Source of the DNA: Acidipropionibacterium virtanenii
GTDB taxonomy: Bacteria; Actinomycetota; Actinomycetes; Propionibacteriales; Propionibacteriaceae
Assembly (NCBI RefSeq): GCF_003325455.1
Contig: NZ_CP025198.1
Coordinates: 1,116,001-1,180,000, forward strand
Length of the DNA stretch: 64,000 nucleotides
Reading direction: 5' to 3'
Both the position numbers and the translations under genes were made by a program. This document shows positions 1 to 13,201 of this stretch, in pieces (positions within the stretch are counted from its first letter, which is position 1; every line of letters begins with the position of its first letter). The notes under the pieces were generated by a model. It made no database searches. It was not told where the DNA came from and worked only from the letters and a program-made list of their open reading frames with translations.

Positions 1-633
1 CCGGTCGAGGATCCGGGAGATCGTGCGGTCATCCAGGCGCCGGGCCTGGTCGTGGGCGTGATAATGGGACAGGTCGGAGCTGATGACGATGAATGTGTCG
101 GGATCGGCCGCCAGCTTCTCGATGACCTGGGCGACGGAGCCGGGTTCGGCCAGGCCCACCGCCAGTGGCGTGATCGGCACGTCACCGAGGATCCGTTGGA
201 TGAAGGGGATCTGCACCTCCAGCGAGTGCTCCTCGGCATGGGTGGCGGCATGCACGCTCACCTGGGCAAGGCCGTCCAGCCCCGACGCGTCCACGGGGCA
301 GACGCCCAGCGGCGTGGCGTAGCGGCAGGTGGCCGGCAGTGCCAGGCCGCTGATCGCGACCCGGTGGGTGGGGCCAAGAACGGCGATCCGGCGGGGCGGG
401 CGCTGCACGGCGAGGCGGGCGAGCAGCCGGTAGCCGTGGGCGGCGACCTGCCCGGAGTAGACGTAGCCGGCGTGCGGGACGATCAGCCCCCGCAGGAGAA
501 CGGGATCGATCTCCTCCTCATCGGAGTCCGTCGAGGCCAGAAGCCGGTCGATCGTCCCGGCGAGTTCGACGGGATCGGCGGGGTAGAAGAATCCGGCCAC
601 CGCCGGGGGCCGGGTCGTGTCCTGGGCTCTCAT
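1..633 (-). CDS. MEMO1/AmmeMemoRadiSam B family protein, C-terminus cut by window edge
   Basis: The reverse strand is open from the ATG at 633 to the window edge (211 codons, no stop), so the C-terminus is missing. The product has the MEMO-family pattern: AVAGFFYPADP near residue 11, VPHAGYVYSG near 52, LGPTHR near 84, HSLEVQIPF near 135 and SSDLSHYH near 190. The conserved His/Asp positions form the metal-site-like cleft of MEMO proteins, which resemble extradiol dioxygenases. The bacterial role is unsettled; family members often sit beside AMMECR1 or radical-SAM genes, which would lie to the left. A GGGGTGA ribosome site precedes the start. It is divergent from the Nudix gene. Confidence 0.85.
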   Translation of the reverse strand, partial: MRAQDTTRPPAVAGFFYPADPVELAGTIDRLLASTDSDEEEIDPVLLRGLIVPHAGYVYSGQVAAHGYRLLARLAVQRPPRRIAVLGPTHRVAISGLALPATCRYATPLGVCPVDASGLDGLAQVSVHAATHAEEHSLEVQIPFIQRILGDVPITPLAVGLAEPGSVAQVIEKLAADPDTFIVISSDLSHYHAHDQARRLDDRTISRILDR

Positions 634-804
634 CGTTGTCACCCCCTGTCCACCACTGGCGTACACCATCGCCATGCACCCTTGCCCGACACCATTGGCG
701 CACGCGACATCTCAGCGTTCGGTCCTGCCCCCAGGATAGGCGTGCTGCGGCCTGACGACAGAGCTGCCGGGTGAGGAATCTCCTGAGGTCCGGGCCTGTT
801 GGGG

Positions 805-810
805 CAGACT
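805..810 (+). promoter_or_regulatory. candidate -10 box for the Nudix gene
   Basis: CAGACT ends 8 nt before the ATG at 819, so the transcript would start at about the first codon. No convincing -35 is visible. Confidence 0.4.
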
Positions 811-818
811 GGGGGGCC

Positions 819-1304
819 ATGATGACTCCGGTTCTGACGACCCTCGGATTCGTGCTCCATCCCGACCGCGAGCGGGTGCTCATGGTGCACCGGGTGGCCC
901 GTCCCGATGACGACCAGCTCGGCAAGTACAACGGGCTGGGAGGCAAGGTGGAGCCCGGCGAGGACGCGGCGTCCGGGATGCGCCGGGAGTTGCGCGAGGA
1001 GGCCCGCATCGAGGTGGACTCGATGTCGCTGCGCGGCACCGTCTCGTGGCCCGGCTTCGGGCGCCACGGCGAGGACCATTTCGGGCTGATCTTCGTCATC
1101 GACTCCTGGCACGGAGACATCCCCGACGCCAACGCCGAAGGGCCGCTGAGCTGGGAGCGCATCGACCGACTGTCCGAGCTCCCGATGTGGGAGGGGGACC
1201 GGTTCTTCCTGCCACTCGTCTTCGACGAGGCCGTTCATCAGTTCCACGGCTGCATCCCTTACGAGAACGGCCGCCCCACCGGGTGGAGCCGCACCCTGTT
1301 GTGA
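819..1304 (+). CDS. Nudix hydrolase, MutT-like
   Basis: A 161-residue Nudix hydrolase, probably a housecleaning or 8-oxo-(d)GTP diphosphatase. The Nudix box runs from residue 42: G42, E48, R56-E57-L58, E60-E61 are all present. The usual Gly two residues after the last Glu is Arg (EEARI rather than EExGI), which is atypical. The start was placed at 819 because homology begins at once (VLTTLGFVLHP); an in-frame upstream extension from 771 has no family similarity, and a -10-like CAGACT lies 8 nt upstream. ATG 822 is equally possible. Substrate cannot be assigned from sequence. Confidence 0.85.
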   Translation: MMTPVLTTLGFVLHPDRERVLMVHRVARPDDDQLGKYNGLGGKVEPGEDAASGMRRELREEARIEVDSMSLRGTVSWPGFGRHGEDHFGLIFVIDSWHGDIPDANAEGPLSWERIDRLSELPMWEGDRFFLPLVFDEAVHQFHGCIPYENGRPTGWSRTLL

Positions 1305-1321
1305 TGTTGCTCCCCGGCGAT

Positions 1322-1392
1322 CCCCAATGTGGCGTCAGGCGGCGCGATCCGGCTGGTTCCCCCTCCGGATGCCTGTGTGCGCCACATTGGGG
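1322..1392. repeat. 70-nt terminal-inverted-repeat element, copy A
   Basis: The left arm CCCCAATGTGGCG (1322-1334) and right arm CGCCACATTGGGG (1380-1392) are perfect complements. The interior has its own nested stems, CAGGC/GCCTG and ATCCGG/CCGGAT. It lies between the Nudix and methyltransferase genes, ending 16 bp before the latter's -10 box. Related copies are near 10193, 28200, 33233, 40334, 42139 and 47710. Confidence 0.85.
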
Positions 1393-1407
1393 GCCGGAGC
1401 AGCGCCA

Positions 1408-1413
1408 TAGGCT
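1408..1413 (+). promoter_or_regulatory. candidate -10 box, leaderless start
   Basis: TAGGCT lies 6 nt before the ATG at 1420, so transcription should begin at the start codon. Confidence 0.5.
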
Positions 1414-1419
1414 GAGGCC

Positions 1420-2607
1420 ATGGATCCGGATCTGGCACGGCGACTCACCTCGGCCGAGGGAGCCGAGGCCCTGGATGCGGCACGCGCCGAGACCGACCCC
1501 GACTCGCTGGGCGCCGCGACGCGCCTGCGCTCCCGGTTCGATCCGGATCTGGCGGCTGCTGCACTGGACCAGGTCTCGCTGCGCAGCCGGGCCGTCGACA
1601 AGATCGGTCCGGCGGGCGCCCAGATGATGTGGACCCGCGATGGCCTGGAGCAGGCCACCCGCGGCCCGGTGTCGGCCTGGCGCGCCGCCCGCCTCAGACA
1701 GGCCGGAATCAGGCGCGTCGTCGATCTGGGCTGCGCATGCGGAGCCGACTCGCGCGCCTGTCTGGACGCGGGCCTGGAGGTCACCGCCGTCGAGATCGAT
1801 CCCGCGGTCGCAGAACTCGCCCGGTTCAATCTGCCCGGCGCCCGAGTGCTGTGCGGCGACGTGGAGGCCCTGGCTGACGAACTGATGGCGGGTGCCGCAG
1901 CCACCGCCGTGATGCTCGACCCGGCCCGCCGCACCGGACGAGGGCGCAGCTGGCGGATCGAGGACATCCGACCGTCCTGGGGGTTCGTCCGGCAGATGCT
2001 GGCCGGGCCCTTCACGACCGTGGTCAAACTCGGCCCCGGCGTGCCAAGGGAGCTTCTCCCCGAGGGCGTGAGGGTCGACTGGGTCGGGCACCGGCGCGAC
2101 CTCGTGGAGGCCGCCCTGTGGTCCGGCACCGAGTCTGGATCCGGTGGTTCTCGGCACAGCGCCGTCCTGGTGGGGGAGGACCCCTCAGCGCCTCTGACCC
2201 TGCTGGGAGGAGAGCCGGCGCTGAGCACCGGACCGGTGGCCGATCACCTCGCCGAGCCCCATCCCGCGGTGATCCGTGCCCGGGCCATGAGAGCCGCTGC
2301 GTCCGGCGCCGACGTGCACCTTCCGGCCCCGGGGATCGCCTATCTGCTCGCCCCCGAGCCGGTGGCCTCGCCCTGGCTCACCTGGTTCCGGATCCTCGCG
2401 GAGATGCCGTTGGCGGAGAAGGTCCTGCGGTCCTGGGTGCGCGAGCACCGGGTGGGCACTCTGGAGATCAAGGTGCGCGGTCTGGACGTCGATCCGGCGG
2501 CGCTGCGGCGCAGGCTGCGGCCCAGGGGTCCGAACCGTGCCACATTCATCCTCATGCCCACCAGCGAGGGCGCCCGGGCCCTGGTGGCCCGTCGGGTCGA
2601 GGGCTGA
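1420..2607 (+). CDS. class I SAM-dependent methyltransferase with THUMP-like C-terminal domain
   Basis: A 395-residue protein. An N-terminal helical region (about 1-95) is followed by a Rossmann methyltransferase fold with SAM loop VVDLGCACGADS (near 104) and acidic strand end VTAVEIDP. A catalytic-loop-like VMLDPARRTGRG follows near 167, and the C-terminal part matches the THUMP-like domain found in actinobacterial methyltransferases of this type. The substrate is unknown; THUMP association suggests RNA, but that is inference. The ATG follows a TAGGCT -10 box by 6 nt, giving a probable leaderless mRNA. It is convergent with the SIMPL gene, leaving 4 nt between stops. Confidence 0.8.
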   Translation: MDPDLARRLTSAEGAEALDAARAETDPDSLGAATRLRSRFDPDLAAAALDQVSLRSRAVDKIGPAGAQMMWTRDGLEQATRGPVSAWRAARLRQAGIRRVVDLGCACGADSRACLDAGLEVTAVEIDPAVAELARFNLPGARVLCGDVEALADELMAGAAATAVMLDPARRTGRGRSWRIEDIRPSWGFVRQMLAGPFTTVVKLGPGVPRELLPEGVRVDWVGHRRDLVEAALWSGTESGSGGSRHSAVLVGEDPSAPLTLLGGEPALSTGPVADHLAEPHPAVIRARAMRAAASGADVHLPAPGIAYLLAPEPVASPWLTWFRILAEMPLAEKVLRSWVREHRVGTLEIKVRGLDVDPAALRRRLRPRGPNRATFILMPTSEGARALVARRVEG

Positions 2608-2611
2608 GGGC

Positions 2612-3289
2612 TCACACCTGGAACCGGGCGTGCACGGTGGCACTGACGGCGATGTCGGCGGGGGAGAGTTTCACCGACTCGCCCCCGGGAGCCCCCGTCG
2701 CGGCCATCGCCCGGGCGCGGTACCCCGCGGGTTCGAGGTCGCCTCCGGGCGCGACTGCGGACACATCGTTCAGCAGCCCGGGATCGGCGACCGCCAGCGC
2801 CCGCGGAGTCTGCTGCCCGGCGGCCTTCGCCAGCACCTCCGCGCGGTGGGTGGCGTCGCGCACCGCCCCGGTGAGCACCTCATCGGCCACCCGGTCGCGG
2901 GTCTTCTCGGTGAGGGTCCATTCGACCTCATCGACCGACAGGCCGCGGGTCTCGGCCCACCGCGTCCCCCACCTCGACAGGGCGGAGAAGTCGGCGAACT
3001 TCACCTCGATCGCCGACGAGGTCCGATAACGGATCGGCATCACGATGCCCTCACTGTTGTACGGTCGCCAGGCCTGGGTGGTCTGCGCCCCCACCGAGTA
3101 CCAGGTGGCCGCGCCGCTCTCCTCGAGATCGACGAGCTGGTACCGCAGCTCCTCGGTCGTGCCGGTCGCCGCCCGGGTGACCACTGCGCGGTCGTCCCCC
3201 TCCGCGCCGGAGGTGAGTCGCACGGTGCCACGTTCGGCCGGAAGGCTGAGCGTGAAGGTTCCCTTCACGGTGATGATCATGAACGCCAT
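2612..3289 (-). CDS. SIMPL domain protein (DUF541)
   Basis: A 225-residue protein of the SIMPL/DUF541 family. Features are the opening strand (MIITVKGTF), a middle region with [15 protein letters not shown], and the late helix-strand pattern ending [11 protein letters not shown]. Family members are often secreted or membrane-linked in other bacteria, but this one shows no signal peptide or membrane segment from the chosen start. ATG 3289 is preferred over the longer frame from 3358 because similarity starts there; ATG 3280 is an alternative. Its promoter region abuts the divergent groES control region. The biochemical function is unknown. Confidence 0.7.
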   Translation of the reverse strand: MAFMIITVKGTFTLSLPAERGTVRLTSGAEGDDRAVVTRAATGTTEELRYQLVDLEESGAATWYSVGAQTTQAWRPYNSEGIVMPIRYRTSSAIEVKFADFSALSRWGTRWAETRGLSVDEVEWTLTEKTRDRVADEVLTGAVRDATHRAEVLAKAAGQQTPRALAVADPGLLNDVSAVAPGGDLEPAGYRARAMAATGAPGGESVKLSPADIAVSATVHARFQV

Positions 3290-3382
3290 TGTGTCCGACT
3301 CCGCGGACACCTCGCGGGGATCGGCATAGCGCCGGGGGAAGGGCGCGGCACCGGGCACCAGGTGACGGCCGCACGCCGGTCT

Positions 3383-3409
3383 CTGGCACTCGGGTTGAAG
3401 GAGTGCTAA
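3383..3409 (+). promoter_or_regulatory. CIRCE operator 1 (HrcA site)
   Basis: CTGGCACTC, a 9-nt spacer and GAGTGCTAA match the CIRCE consensus TTAGCACTC-N9-GAGTGCTAA at all but two positions. It overlaps the -35 box of the groES promoter. Confidence 0.9.
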
Positions 3410-3423
3410 CGCCGGTGTACTTT
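3395..3423 (+). promoter_or_regulatory. groESL promoter
   Basis: TTGAAG (3395-3400), a 17-nt spacer and TACTTT (3418-3423) form a sigma-70-type promoter lying between and inside the two CIRCE operators, as expected for HrcA repression relieved by heat. Confidence 0.7.
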
Positions 3424-3428
3424 TCTTG

Positions 3429-3455
3429 TTGGCACTCTCCTAGGGAGTGTGCCAA
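3429..3455 (+). promoter_or_regulatory. CIRCE operator 2 (HrcA site)
   Basis: TTGGCACTC, a 9-nt spacer and GTGTGCCAA form a second CIRCE-like inverted repeat just downstream of the -10 box. The right half departs from consensus more than in operator 1. Confidence 0.8.
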
Positions 3456-3561
3456 CGGACCGGTGGCACCCGCGACGTCGGCGGTCCGCTCGCAGCTCGG
3501 GGCTCGCAACCCCAGGCGCGTGATTCGAATGATTCGTCTTCATCATGAAAGGGGTCTTGAC

Positions 3562-3858
3562 GTGGCAACCACGATCAAGCCGCTCGAGGACCGCGTCCTC
3601 GTCCAGCCTCTCGAGGCCGAGCAGACCACCGCTTCCGGACTCGTTATCCCGGACACCGCCAAGGAGAAGCCGCAGGAGGGCCGCGTCATCGCAGCCGGCC
3701 CCGGCCGTGTTGACGACAAGGGCACCCGTGTCCCCATGGACGTCAAGGAGAACGACGTCGTCATCTTCTCCAAGTACGGCGGCACCGAGGTCAAGTACAA
3801 CGGCGAGGAGTACCTGCTCCTCAACGCCCGCGACATCCTCGCGATCGTCGAGAAGTGA
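3562..3858 (+). CDS. groES: co-chaperonin GroES
   Basis: A 98-residue GroES of normal length. It opens [12 protein letters not shown], carries the mobile-loop region [19 protein letters not shown] and ends [11 protein letters not shown]. It caps the GroEL ring during ATP-driven folding. The start is GTG 3562, preceded by GAAAGGGG; longer in-frame extensions carry no family sequence. groEL begins 11 nt after the stop, and both genes lie behind a promoter with two CIRCE operators, so HrcA repression and heat induction are likely. Confidence 0.98.
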   Translation: MATTIKPLEDRVLVQPLEAEQTTASGLVIPDTAKEKPQEGRVIAAGPGRVDDKGTRVPMDVKENDVVIFSKYGGTEVKYNGEEYLLLNARDILAIVEK

Positions 3859-3866
3859 GGCGCTGA

Positions 3867-5462
<1,596 letters not shown>

Positions 5463-5489
5463 GTCATGAACCTCTTCTGAGGTTCTGAG

Positions 5490-5517
5490 ATCGGCCCCGG
5501 CTGCTGCCGGGGCCGAT
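5490..5517 (+). terminator. groEL terminator
   Basis: ATCGGCCCCGGC and GCCGGGGCCGAT form a perfect 12-bp stem with a TGCT loop, 28 nt after the groEL stop. It lacks a T-run, which is common in high-GC genomes. Confidence 0.8.
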
Positions 5518-5569
5518 TCGCGTTCCGGGCACCGATAGTGTGGGCCGGGCCACTGACTGGAGGATCCGC

Positions 5570-8631
<3,062 letters not shown>

Positions 8632-8669
8632 GGCCGCGGCGGTCCGAAGGGGCCGGCAGGAAAGGAAAC

Positions 8670-9773
8670 ATGTACGACATCGGACGAAGCAAGCGCGCGA
8701 CGAGGGCCTACGGACTCGACGACGTCTCCATCGTGCCCTCCAGGCGTACCCGGGACACCGATCAGGTGAGCCTCGACTGGCGGATCGACGCCCTCACCTT
8801 CGACTTCCCGATCATGGCGGCTCCGATGGACTCGGTGATGAGCCCCCGGACCGCCATCGAGTTCGGACGGCTCGGCGGACTGGGCGTGCTCAACCTCGAG
8901 GGCCTGTGGACCCGGTACGAGGACCCGAGCGGCCTGCTGGAGGAACTCGCCGGCATCGACGACCCGCTGGCGGCGACCCACCGGATGCAGGAGATCTACG
9001 CCGAACCGATCAAGAAGGAGCTCATCACCGAGCGGATGTCTCAGATCCGGGCGGCCGGGGTCCCGGTGGCAGGGTCGCTGTCGCCGAAGAACGCTTCCCA
9101 GTTCGCCGACGTCGTGGAGAAGGCCGGGGTGGACTTCTTCGTCATCCGCGGCACCACCGTCTCGGCCGAGCACGTATCAGACCGCTCCGACGTGCTCGAC
9201 CTGCGCAAGTTCATCTACGACCTCGACGTGCCCGTCATCGTGGGCGGCTGCGCCACCTACCAGACGGCCCTGCACCTGATGCGCACCGGCGCGGCCGGCG
9301 TCCTCGTCGGGTTCGGCGGCGGGGCGGCCCACACCACCCGCCAGGTGCTGGGCATCGAGGTGCCGATGGCCTCGGCGATCGCCGATGTGGCCGAGGCCCG
9401 GCGCGACTACATGGACGAGTCCGGCGGGCGCTACGTCCACGTCATCGCCGACGGATCGGTGGGGCGGTCCGGTGACATCGCCAAGGCGATCGCCTGCGGG
9501 GCCGACGCCGTGATGGTCGGATCGCCGCTGGCACGGGCGAAGGAGGCTCCCGGGCAGGGCTGGCACTGGGGTTCCGAGGCCTGGCACGGCACCCTGCCGC
9601 GCGGCGAACGGGTGCGTTTCGACTCGGTGGGCACGCTGGCGGAGGTGGTCAACGGGCCGTCGCGGATTCCCGACGGCACCATGAATCTGGTCGGCGGGCT
9701 CCGCCAGTCGATGGCCACCACCGGCTACTCCGACGTCAAGTCGTTCCAGCGGATCGAGCTGATCCTGCACTGA
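8670..9773 (+). CDS. guaB3: GuaB3-family IMP dehydrogenase-like protein
   Basis: A 367-residue paralogue of IMP dehydrogenase without CBS domains. The barrel is clear ([55 protein letters not shown]), but the segment equivalent to the catalytic loop reads GFGGGAAHTTRQVLG, so the catalytic Cys seen in GuaB is absent. That is the condition I recall for actinobacterial GuaB3 proteins, whose in vivo activity is uncertain. The ATG at 8670 follows AGGAAAGGAAAC. It probably shares a transcript with guaB. Confidence 0.85.
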   Translation: MYDIGRSKRATRAYGLDDVSIVPSRRTRDTDQVSLDWRIDALTFDFPIMAAPMDSVMSPRTAIEFGRLGGLGVLNLEGLWTRYEDPSGLLEELAGIDDPLAATHRMQEIYAEPIKKELITERMSQIRAAGVPVAGSLSPKNASQFADVVEKAGVDFFVIRGTTVSAEHVSDRSDVLDLRKFIYDLDVPVIVGGCATYQTALHLMRTGAAGVLVGFGGGAAHTTRQVLGIEVPMASAIADVAEARRDYMDESGGRYVHVIADGSVGRSGDIAKAIACGADAVMVGSPLARAKEAPGQGWHWGSEAWHGTLPRGERVRFDSVGTLAEVVNGPSRIPDGTMNLVGGLRQSMATTGYSDVKSFQRIELILH

Positions 9774-9809
9774 GCCGGCGGGGCCTCATTGCTGGCCGTC
9801 TTCGATCGA

Positions 9810-9815
9810 TAGGCT
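9810..9815 (+). promoter_or_regulatory. -10 box of the decayed histidine-kinase gene
   Basis: TAGGCT is followed after 7 nt by GTGCGGCGG and then a stop. The arrangement equals the leaderless promoters elsewhere in the window, so this may be the surviving promoter and start of the disrupted gene. Confidence 0.3.
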
Positions 9816-9822
9816 CATGCCA

Positions 9823-10115
9823 GTGCGGCGGTAGGTAGTTCCTGGTGGACGGTCGGTCTGGTGATCTCGGCAGGCTTGTGCGGCTTGTACCTGTTGCGCC
9901 GTCGGCGTCCGGTCGCCGTGTTCGTGGCCATGTCGAGCGTCGCTGGGGTGCAGGCCGTTCTGGGCGCGGGGGTGATGGTCTCCGACGTCATGCTGGCGCT
10001 GGGGCTGTATAACGTGGCCAGTCGGGCCCGGGACCCGGTTCCGCATCGGCCGGGGGAATGGGCTGGCCACCAGAGCCACGCAACTGGGCAGTGGCACCGT
10101 CGCACCACATGCTGA
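9823..10115 (+). pseudogene. decayed sensor histidine kinase, N-terminal membrane fragment
   Basis: From about 9813 one frame encodes a fragment with the layout of the second half of a histidine-kinase membrane domain: LLRRRRPVAVFVAMSSVAG, then ALGLYNVASRARDP. The rest (dimerisation and ATPase domains) is missing. Upstream is a -10 box and GTG CGG CGG TAG in another frame, as if the first part was lost through a deletion and frameshift. About 30 nt after the fragment ends, RAIILGKEAV in another frame faintly resembles a response-regulator N-terminus, so a two-component pair may have collapsed here. The family match rests on pattern recognition only. Confidence 0.5.
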
Positions 10116-10192
10116 CGCGCAATCATCCTGGGCAAGGAGGCTGTCATGCCTTCTGATGCCGACGGGATGACTCTGCGGGGAGATCGAGCGGT

Positions 10193-10262
10193 CCCCGATG
10201 TGGCGCTGACCGGCGGAAGCGGGCCAGTACGACCGTCGAGGCCGCTGGACGCCACGTTGGGG
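10193..10262. repeat. 70-nt terminal-inverted-repeat element, copy B
   Basis: Left arm CCCCGATGTGGCG and right arm CGCCACGTTGGGG pair over 13 positions, two of them as G-U wobbles if transcribed from the + strand. The interior has a nested CCGGCGG/CCGCTGG stem. It lies upstream of chorismate mutase, in the tract left by the decayed kinase. Confidence 0.8.
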
Positions 10263-10337
10263 CACGGGTTCGAGGGATCCGGGACGGAGACGTCCAGATA
10301 CCGGGGAGACAGTGCCGGCGCCAGTAATGTGGGCGGC

Positions 10338-10649
10338 ATGAGCGAGGTGCACCCGGAACTGGCTGAGCTGCGCAACAGCATCGACAATATGGACGCGGCT
10401 CTGATCCATCTGCTCGCGGAGCGGTTCAAGATCACCCAACGGGTCGGTGTGCTCAAGGCCACGCAGGGGCTGCCGCCGGCGGATCCGGAGCGCGAGAAGG
10501 AGCAGGTCGCCCGGCTGCGCCGGCTAGCGGAGGCGTCCCATCTGGACCCCGAGTTCGCGGAGAAGTTCATCAGTTTCATCGTCGCCGAAGTGGTGCGCCA
10601 CCACGCCGATATCGCCGAGGCCCACCAGAGGATCGACCCTTCGGTCTGA
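10338..10649 (+). CDS. chorismate mutase, AroQ type II
   Basis: A 103-residue all-helical chorismate mutase converting chorismate to prephenate for Phe and Tyr synthesis. It shows the AroQ pattern: ELRNSIDNMDAALIHLLAERFKIT, where the Arg and the helix-1 Asp/Leu face the active site, then VGVLKA with the conserved Lys, and a third helix FISFIVAEVVRHH. The start at ATG 10338 gives the normal family length; the upstream open frame to 10146 runs through repeat copy B and is not protein-like. There is only a weak GGGCGG ribosome site. No other aromatic-pathway gene is adjacent. Confidence 0.85.
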   Translation: MSEVHPELAELRNSIDNMDAALIHLLAERFKITQRVGVLKATQGLPPADPEREKEQVARLRRLAEASHLDPEFAEKFISFIVAEVVRHHADIAEAHQRIDPSV

Positions 10650-10743
10650 GGCCGTGAGCCCTGGCGAGCGTGGAGGGACGCCGAGCACGGTCGCGAACCT
10701 GACTTGTTCGGGGAGGCCGCGAGCCCTGGCGAGCGTGGAGGGG
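10648..10743. repeat. 30-bp direct repeat, two copies
   Basis: GAGGCCGTGAGCCCTGGCGA begins at 10648 and recurs at 10713 with one change (GTG to GCG); about 30 bp match in total, with a period of 65 bp. The first copy starts on the stop codon of chorismate mutase, so the second lies in the 3' gap before the convergent cysE. Origin unknown. Confidence 0.8.
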
Positions 10744-10762
10744 TCGCCCCCTCCGCTCAAAA

Positions 10763-11329
10763 CTATGCGATGACGTCCCCGGAGTGCACCACGCTCGGGA
10801 TGCCGACTATCACCGATCCTGGGGCGACGTCCTTGACCACCAGGGCATTGGCCCCGATCTTGGCGTCATCGCCGACCGTGATGTCGCCGATCACCTTGGC
10901 TCCGGCGCCCAGCAGCACGCGGTCGCCCACAGTGGGATGCCGCTTGAAGCGTCCACGGGCCCGCCCGCCGAGTGTCACCTGGTGATACATGAGCACGTCA
11001 TCCCCGACGATCGCGGTCTCGCCGATGACGACTCCCATCCCGTGATCGATGAAGAAGCGTCGGCCGATGGTGGCGCCGGGATGGATCTCGATTCCCGTCC
11101 AATGCCGGGAGGCCTGCGACATCAACCGGGCGAGCGGTCTCAGCGCGGGGGTTCGCGTCCAGATCAGATGGGCGATCCGGTGGGACCAGATGGCATGCAC
11201 CCCCTGGTAGGAGATGGCCACCAGGAACCGCGAGGTGGCGGCCGGATCCTCCCGCATCGCCGCGTCGAGATCCTCTGACATCCGTTCCCGGACCATCTGG
11301 AGACGCTCACGCAGGGGTCGTTGTGTCAT
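10763..11329 (-). CDS. cysE: serine O-acetyltransferase
   Basis: A 188-residue serine acetyltransferase that makes O-acetylserine from serine and acetyl-CoA for cysteine synthesis. A short helical N-terminal part is followed by left-handed beta-helix hexapeptide repeats: [19 protein letters not shown] with the catalytic His, [23 protein letters not shown], and the tail [19 protein letters not shown]. The length is that of the short actinobacterial/EpsC form, lacking much of the E. coli N-terminal domain. ATG 11329 was chosen over the longer frame to 11491, which has no family sequence. No cysK is adjacent. Confidence 0.93.
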   Translation of the reverse strand: MTQRPLRERLQMVRERMSEDLDAAMREDPAATSRFLVAISYQGVHAIWSHRIAHLIWTRTPALRPLARLMSQASRHWTGIEIHPGATIGRRFFIDHGMGVVIGETAIVGDDVLMYHQVTLGGRARGRFKRHPTVGDRVLLGAGAKVIGDITVGDDAKIGANALVVKDVAPGSVIVGIPSVVHSGDVIA

Positions 11330-11557
11330 GGAGTTCCACCTCACCGATCGAGACGTGTCGCGGACGACGAGCTCGAGCCCGTTCACCACGTGACGCGATC
11401 CTACCGGCGCAGGGCCGGCATGCAGCCGCTGGCTCGCGATAAACAGGAGGCCGTCCGGAAGAGGGCATTCCCAAGATGGCCGGACCGGCACTTCCGCCTC
11501 CAGCTCAGCGGCTTCTCGTGACCACCGGCCGAGATGAGTTCAGGGCGAGGATCGGCC

Positions 11558-11563
11558 TAGACT
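11558..11563 (+). promoter_or_regulatory. guaA -10 box, leaderless start
   Basis: TAGACT lies 8 nt before the guaA ATG, which has no ribosome binding site. Confidence 0.5.
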
Positions 11564-11571
11564 TGCGCCTC

Positions 11572-13125
11572 ATGGAACAACTCCATGATGTCGTCCTGGT
11601 CGTCGACTACGGCGCCCAGTATTCCCAACTCATCGCCCGCCGGGTCCGTGAGGCCGCCGTCTATTCGGAGATCGTCCCGCACACGATGCCGGTCTCGCAG
11701 ATGCTGGCCAAGGACCCCGCCGCCATCATCCTGTCGGGTGGTCCGAGCTCGGTGTACGCCGACGGGGCCCCGCAGCTGGATGCGGATCTGTTCTCAGCGG
11801 GTGTGCCCGTGATGGGCATCTGCTACGGATTCCAGGCGATGGCTCAAGCTCTGGGCGGGCATGTGGCGCAGACCGGAACCAGCGAGTACGGCCGCACCAG
11901 TCTGTGCATCACCGCTCCGGGTCATCTGCTCTCACGGATCCCGCACACCATCAGCGTGTGGATGAGTCATGGTGACTCCGTCGAGCGGGCTCCCGAGGGG
12001 TTCACGACCCTGGCCCGCACCGCGGGCGCCCCCGTGGCTGCCTTCGAGGACGTCGAGCGCAAGCTGGTGGGCGTCCAGTGGCATCCCGAGGTGATGCACT
12101 CGGAGTCCGGCCAGGCGGTCATGGAGCACTTCCTCTTCGACGTGGCCGGATGCCGGCCCGACTGGACGGCGTCCAGCATCGTCGGCGATCAGATCAGCAG
12201 GATCCGCGCCCAGGTGGGGGATCGCCGGGTGATCTGCGGGCTGTCCGGAGGGGTCGACTCGGCGGTGGCCGCCGCCCTGGTGCAGCGCGCCGTCGGCGAC
12301 CAGCTCACCTGCGTCTTCGTCGATCACGGACTGCTGCGCAAGGGCGAGGCGGAGCAGGTCAAGCATGATTTCGTCGATTCCACCGGAGCCGATCTCGTCG
12401 TCGCCGATGAGTCCGAGCGCTTCCTCGAGGCGCTGGCCGGGGTCAGCGATCCGGAACAGAAGCGCAAGATCATCGGCCGCGAGTTCATCCGGGCCTTCGA
12501 GGCTCGGGCCCGCGTGCTCAACGACGGCCAGCCCGTCGACTTCCTGGTCCAGGGCACTCTCTATCCCGATGTCGTGGAGTCCGGCGGCGGGGACGGTGCC
12601 GCCAACATCAAGAGTCATCACAATGTGGGCGGTCTTCCCGACGATCTTCAGTTCTCCCTGGTCGAGCCGCTGCGCACCTTGTTCAAGGACGAGGTGCGGG
12701 CGGTCGGTCTGGAGCTCGGGCTGCCCGAGGAGATCGTGTGGCGCCAGCCCTTCCCCGGTCCCGGTCTGGCTATCAGGATCATCGGCGAGGTCACGCACGA
12801 CCGGCTCGAGGTGCTGCGCGAGGCCGACGCCATCGCCCGCGAGGAACTCGGCGCGGCCGGGCTCAACCGCAGGATCTGGCAGTGTCCCGTGGTGCTGCTC
12901 GCCGATGTGCACTCGGTCGGGGTCCAGGGCGACGGGCGAACCTACGGATCCCCGATCGTGCTGCGCCCGGTGACGAGTGAGGACGCCATGACCGCTGACT
13001 GGGCGCGGGTGCCCTTCGATGTTCTCGAGAAGATCTCGACCCGCATCACCAACGCCTGCCCGCAGATCAACCGGGTGGCGATCGACATCACCAGCAAGCC
13101 GCCGGCCACCATCGAGTGGGAGTAG
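11572..13125 (+). CDS. guaA: GMP synthase (glutamine-hydrolysing)
   Basis: A 517-residue enzyme converting XMP to GMP with glutamine and ATP. The class I glutaminase domain comes first (about 1-195) with nucleophile [15 protein letters not shown] and catalytic His/Glu in [10 protein letters not shown]. The ATP pyrophosphatase domain follows with PP-loop [15 protein letters not shown] near 220. The dimerisation domain ends in the usual TIEWE. The start at 11572 has no Shine-Dalgarno, but a TAGACT box is 8 nt upstream, indicating a leaderless message. It completes the guaB-guaA branch of purine synthesis. Confidence 0.98.
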   Translation: MEQLHDVVLVVDYGAQYSQLIARRVREAAVYSEIVPHTMPVSQMLAKDPAAIILSGGPSSVYADGAPQLDADLFSAGVPVMGICYGFQAMAQALGGHVAQTGTSEYGRTSLCITAPGHLLSRIPHTISVWMSHGDSVERAPEGFTTLARTAGAPVAAFEDVERKLVGVQWHPEVMHSESGQAVMEHFLFDVAGCRPDWTASSIVGDQISRIRAQVGDRRVICGLSGGVDSAVAAALVQRAVGDQLTCVFVDHGLLRKGEAEQVKHDFVDSTGADLVVADESERFLEALAGVSDPEQKRKIIGREFIRAFEARARVLNDGQPVDFLVQGTLYPDVVESGGGDGAANIKSHHNVGGLPDDLQFSLVEPLRTLFKDEVRAVGLELGLPEEIVWRQPFPGPGLAIRIIGEVTHDRLEVLREADAIAREELGAAGLNRRIWQCPVVLLADVHSVGVQGDGRTYGSPIVLRPVTSEDAMTADWARVPFDVLEKISTRITNACPQINRVAIDITSKPPATIEWE

Positions 13126-13138
13126 CCGCAGCGAGCTC

Positions 13139-13187
13139 ATGACGACGCCGCGGCCCGGGATCCGATCCCGGGCCGCGGCGTCGTCAT
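13139..13187. terminator. bidirectional terminator between guaA and the PspC cluster
   Basis: A 49-nt, essentially perfect palindrome (ATGACGACGCCGCGGCCCGG and its complement) lies between the convergent guaA and 13202-13516 genes. Confidence 0.8.
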
Positions 13188-13201
13188 GTGTCAGCGGCCG
13201 A

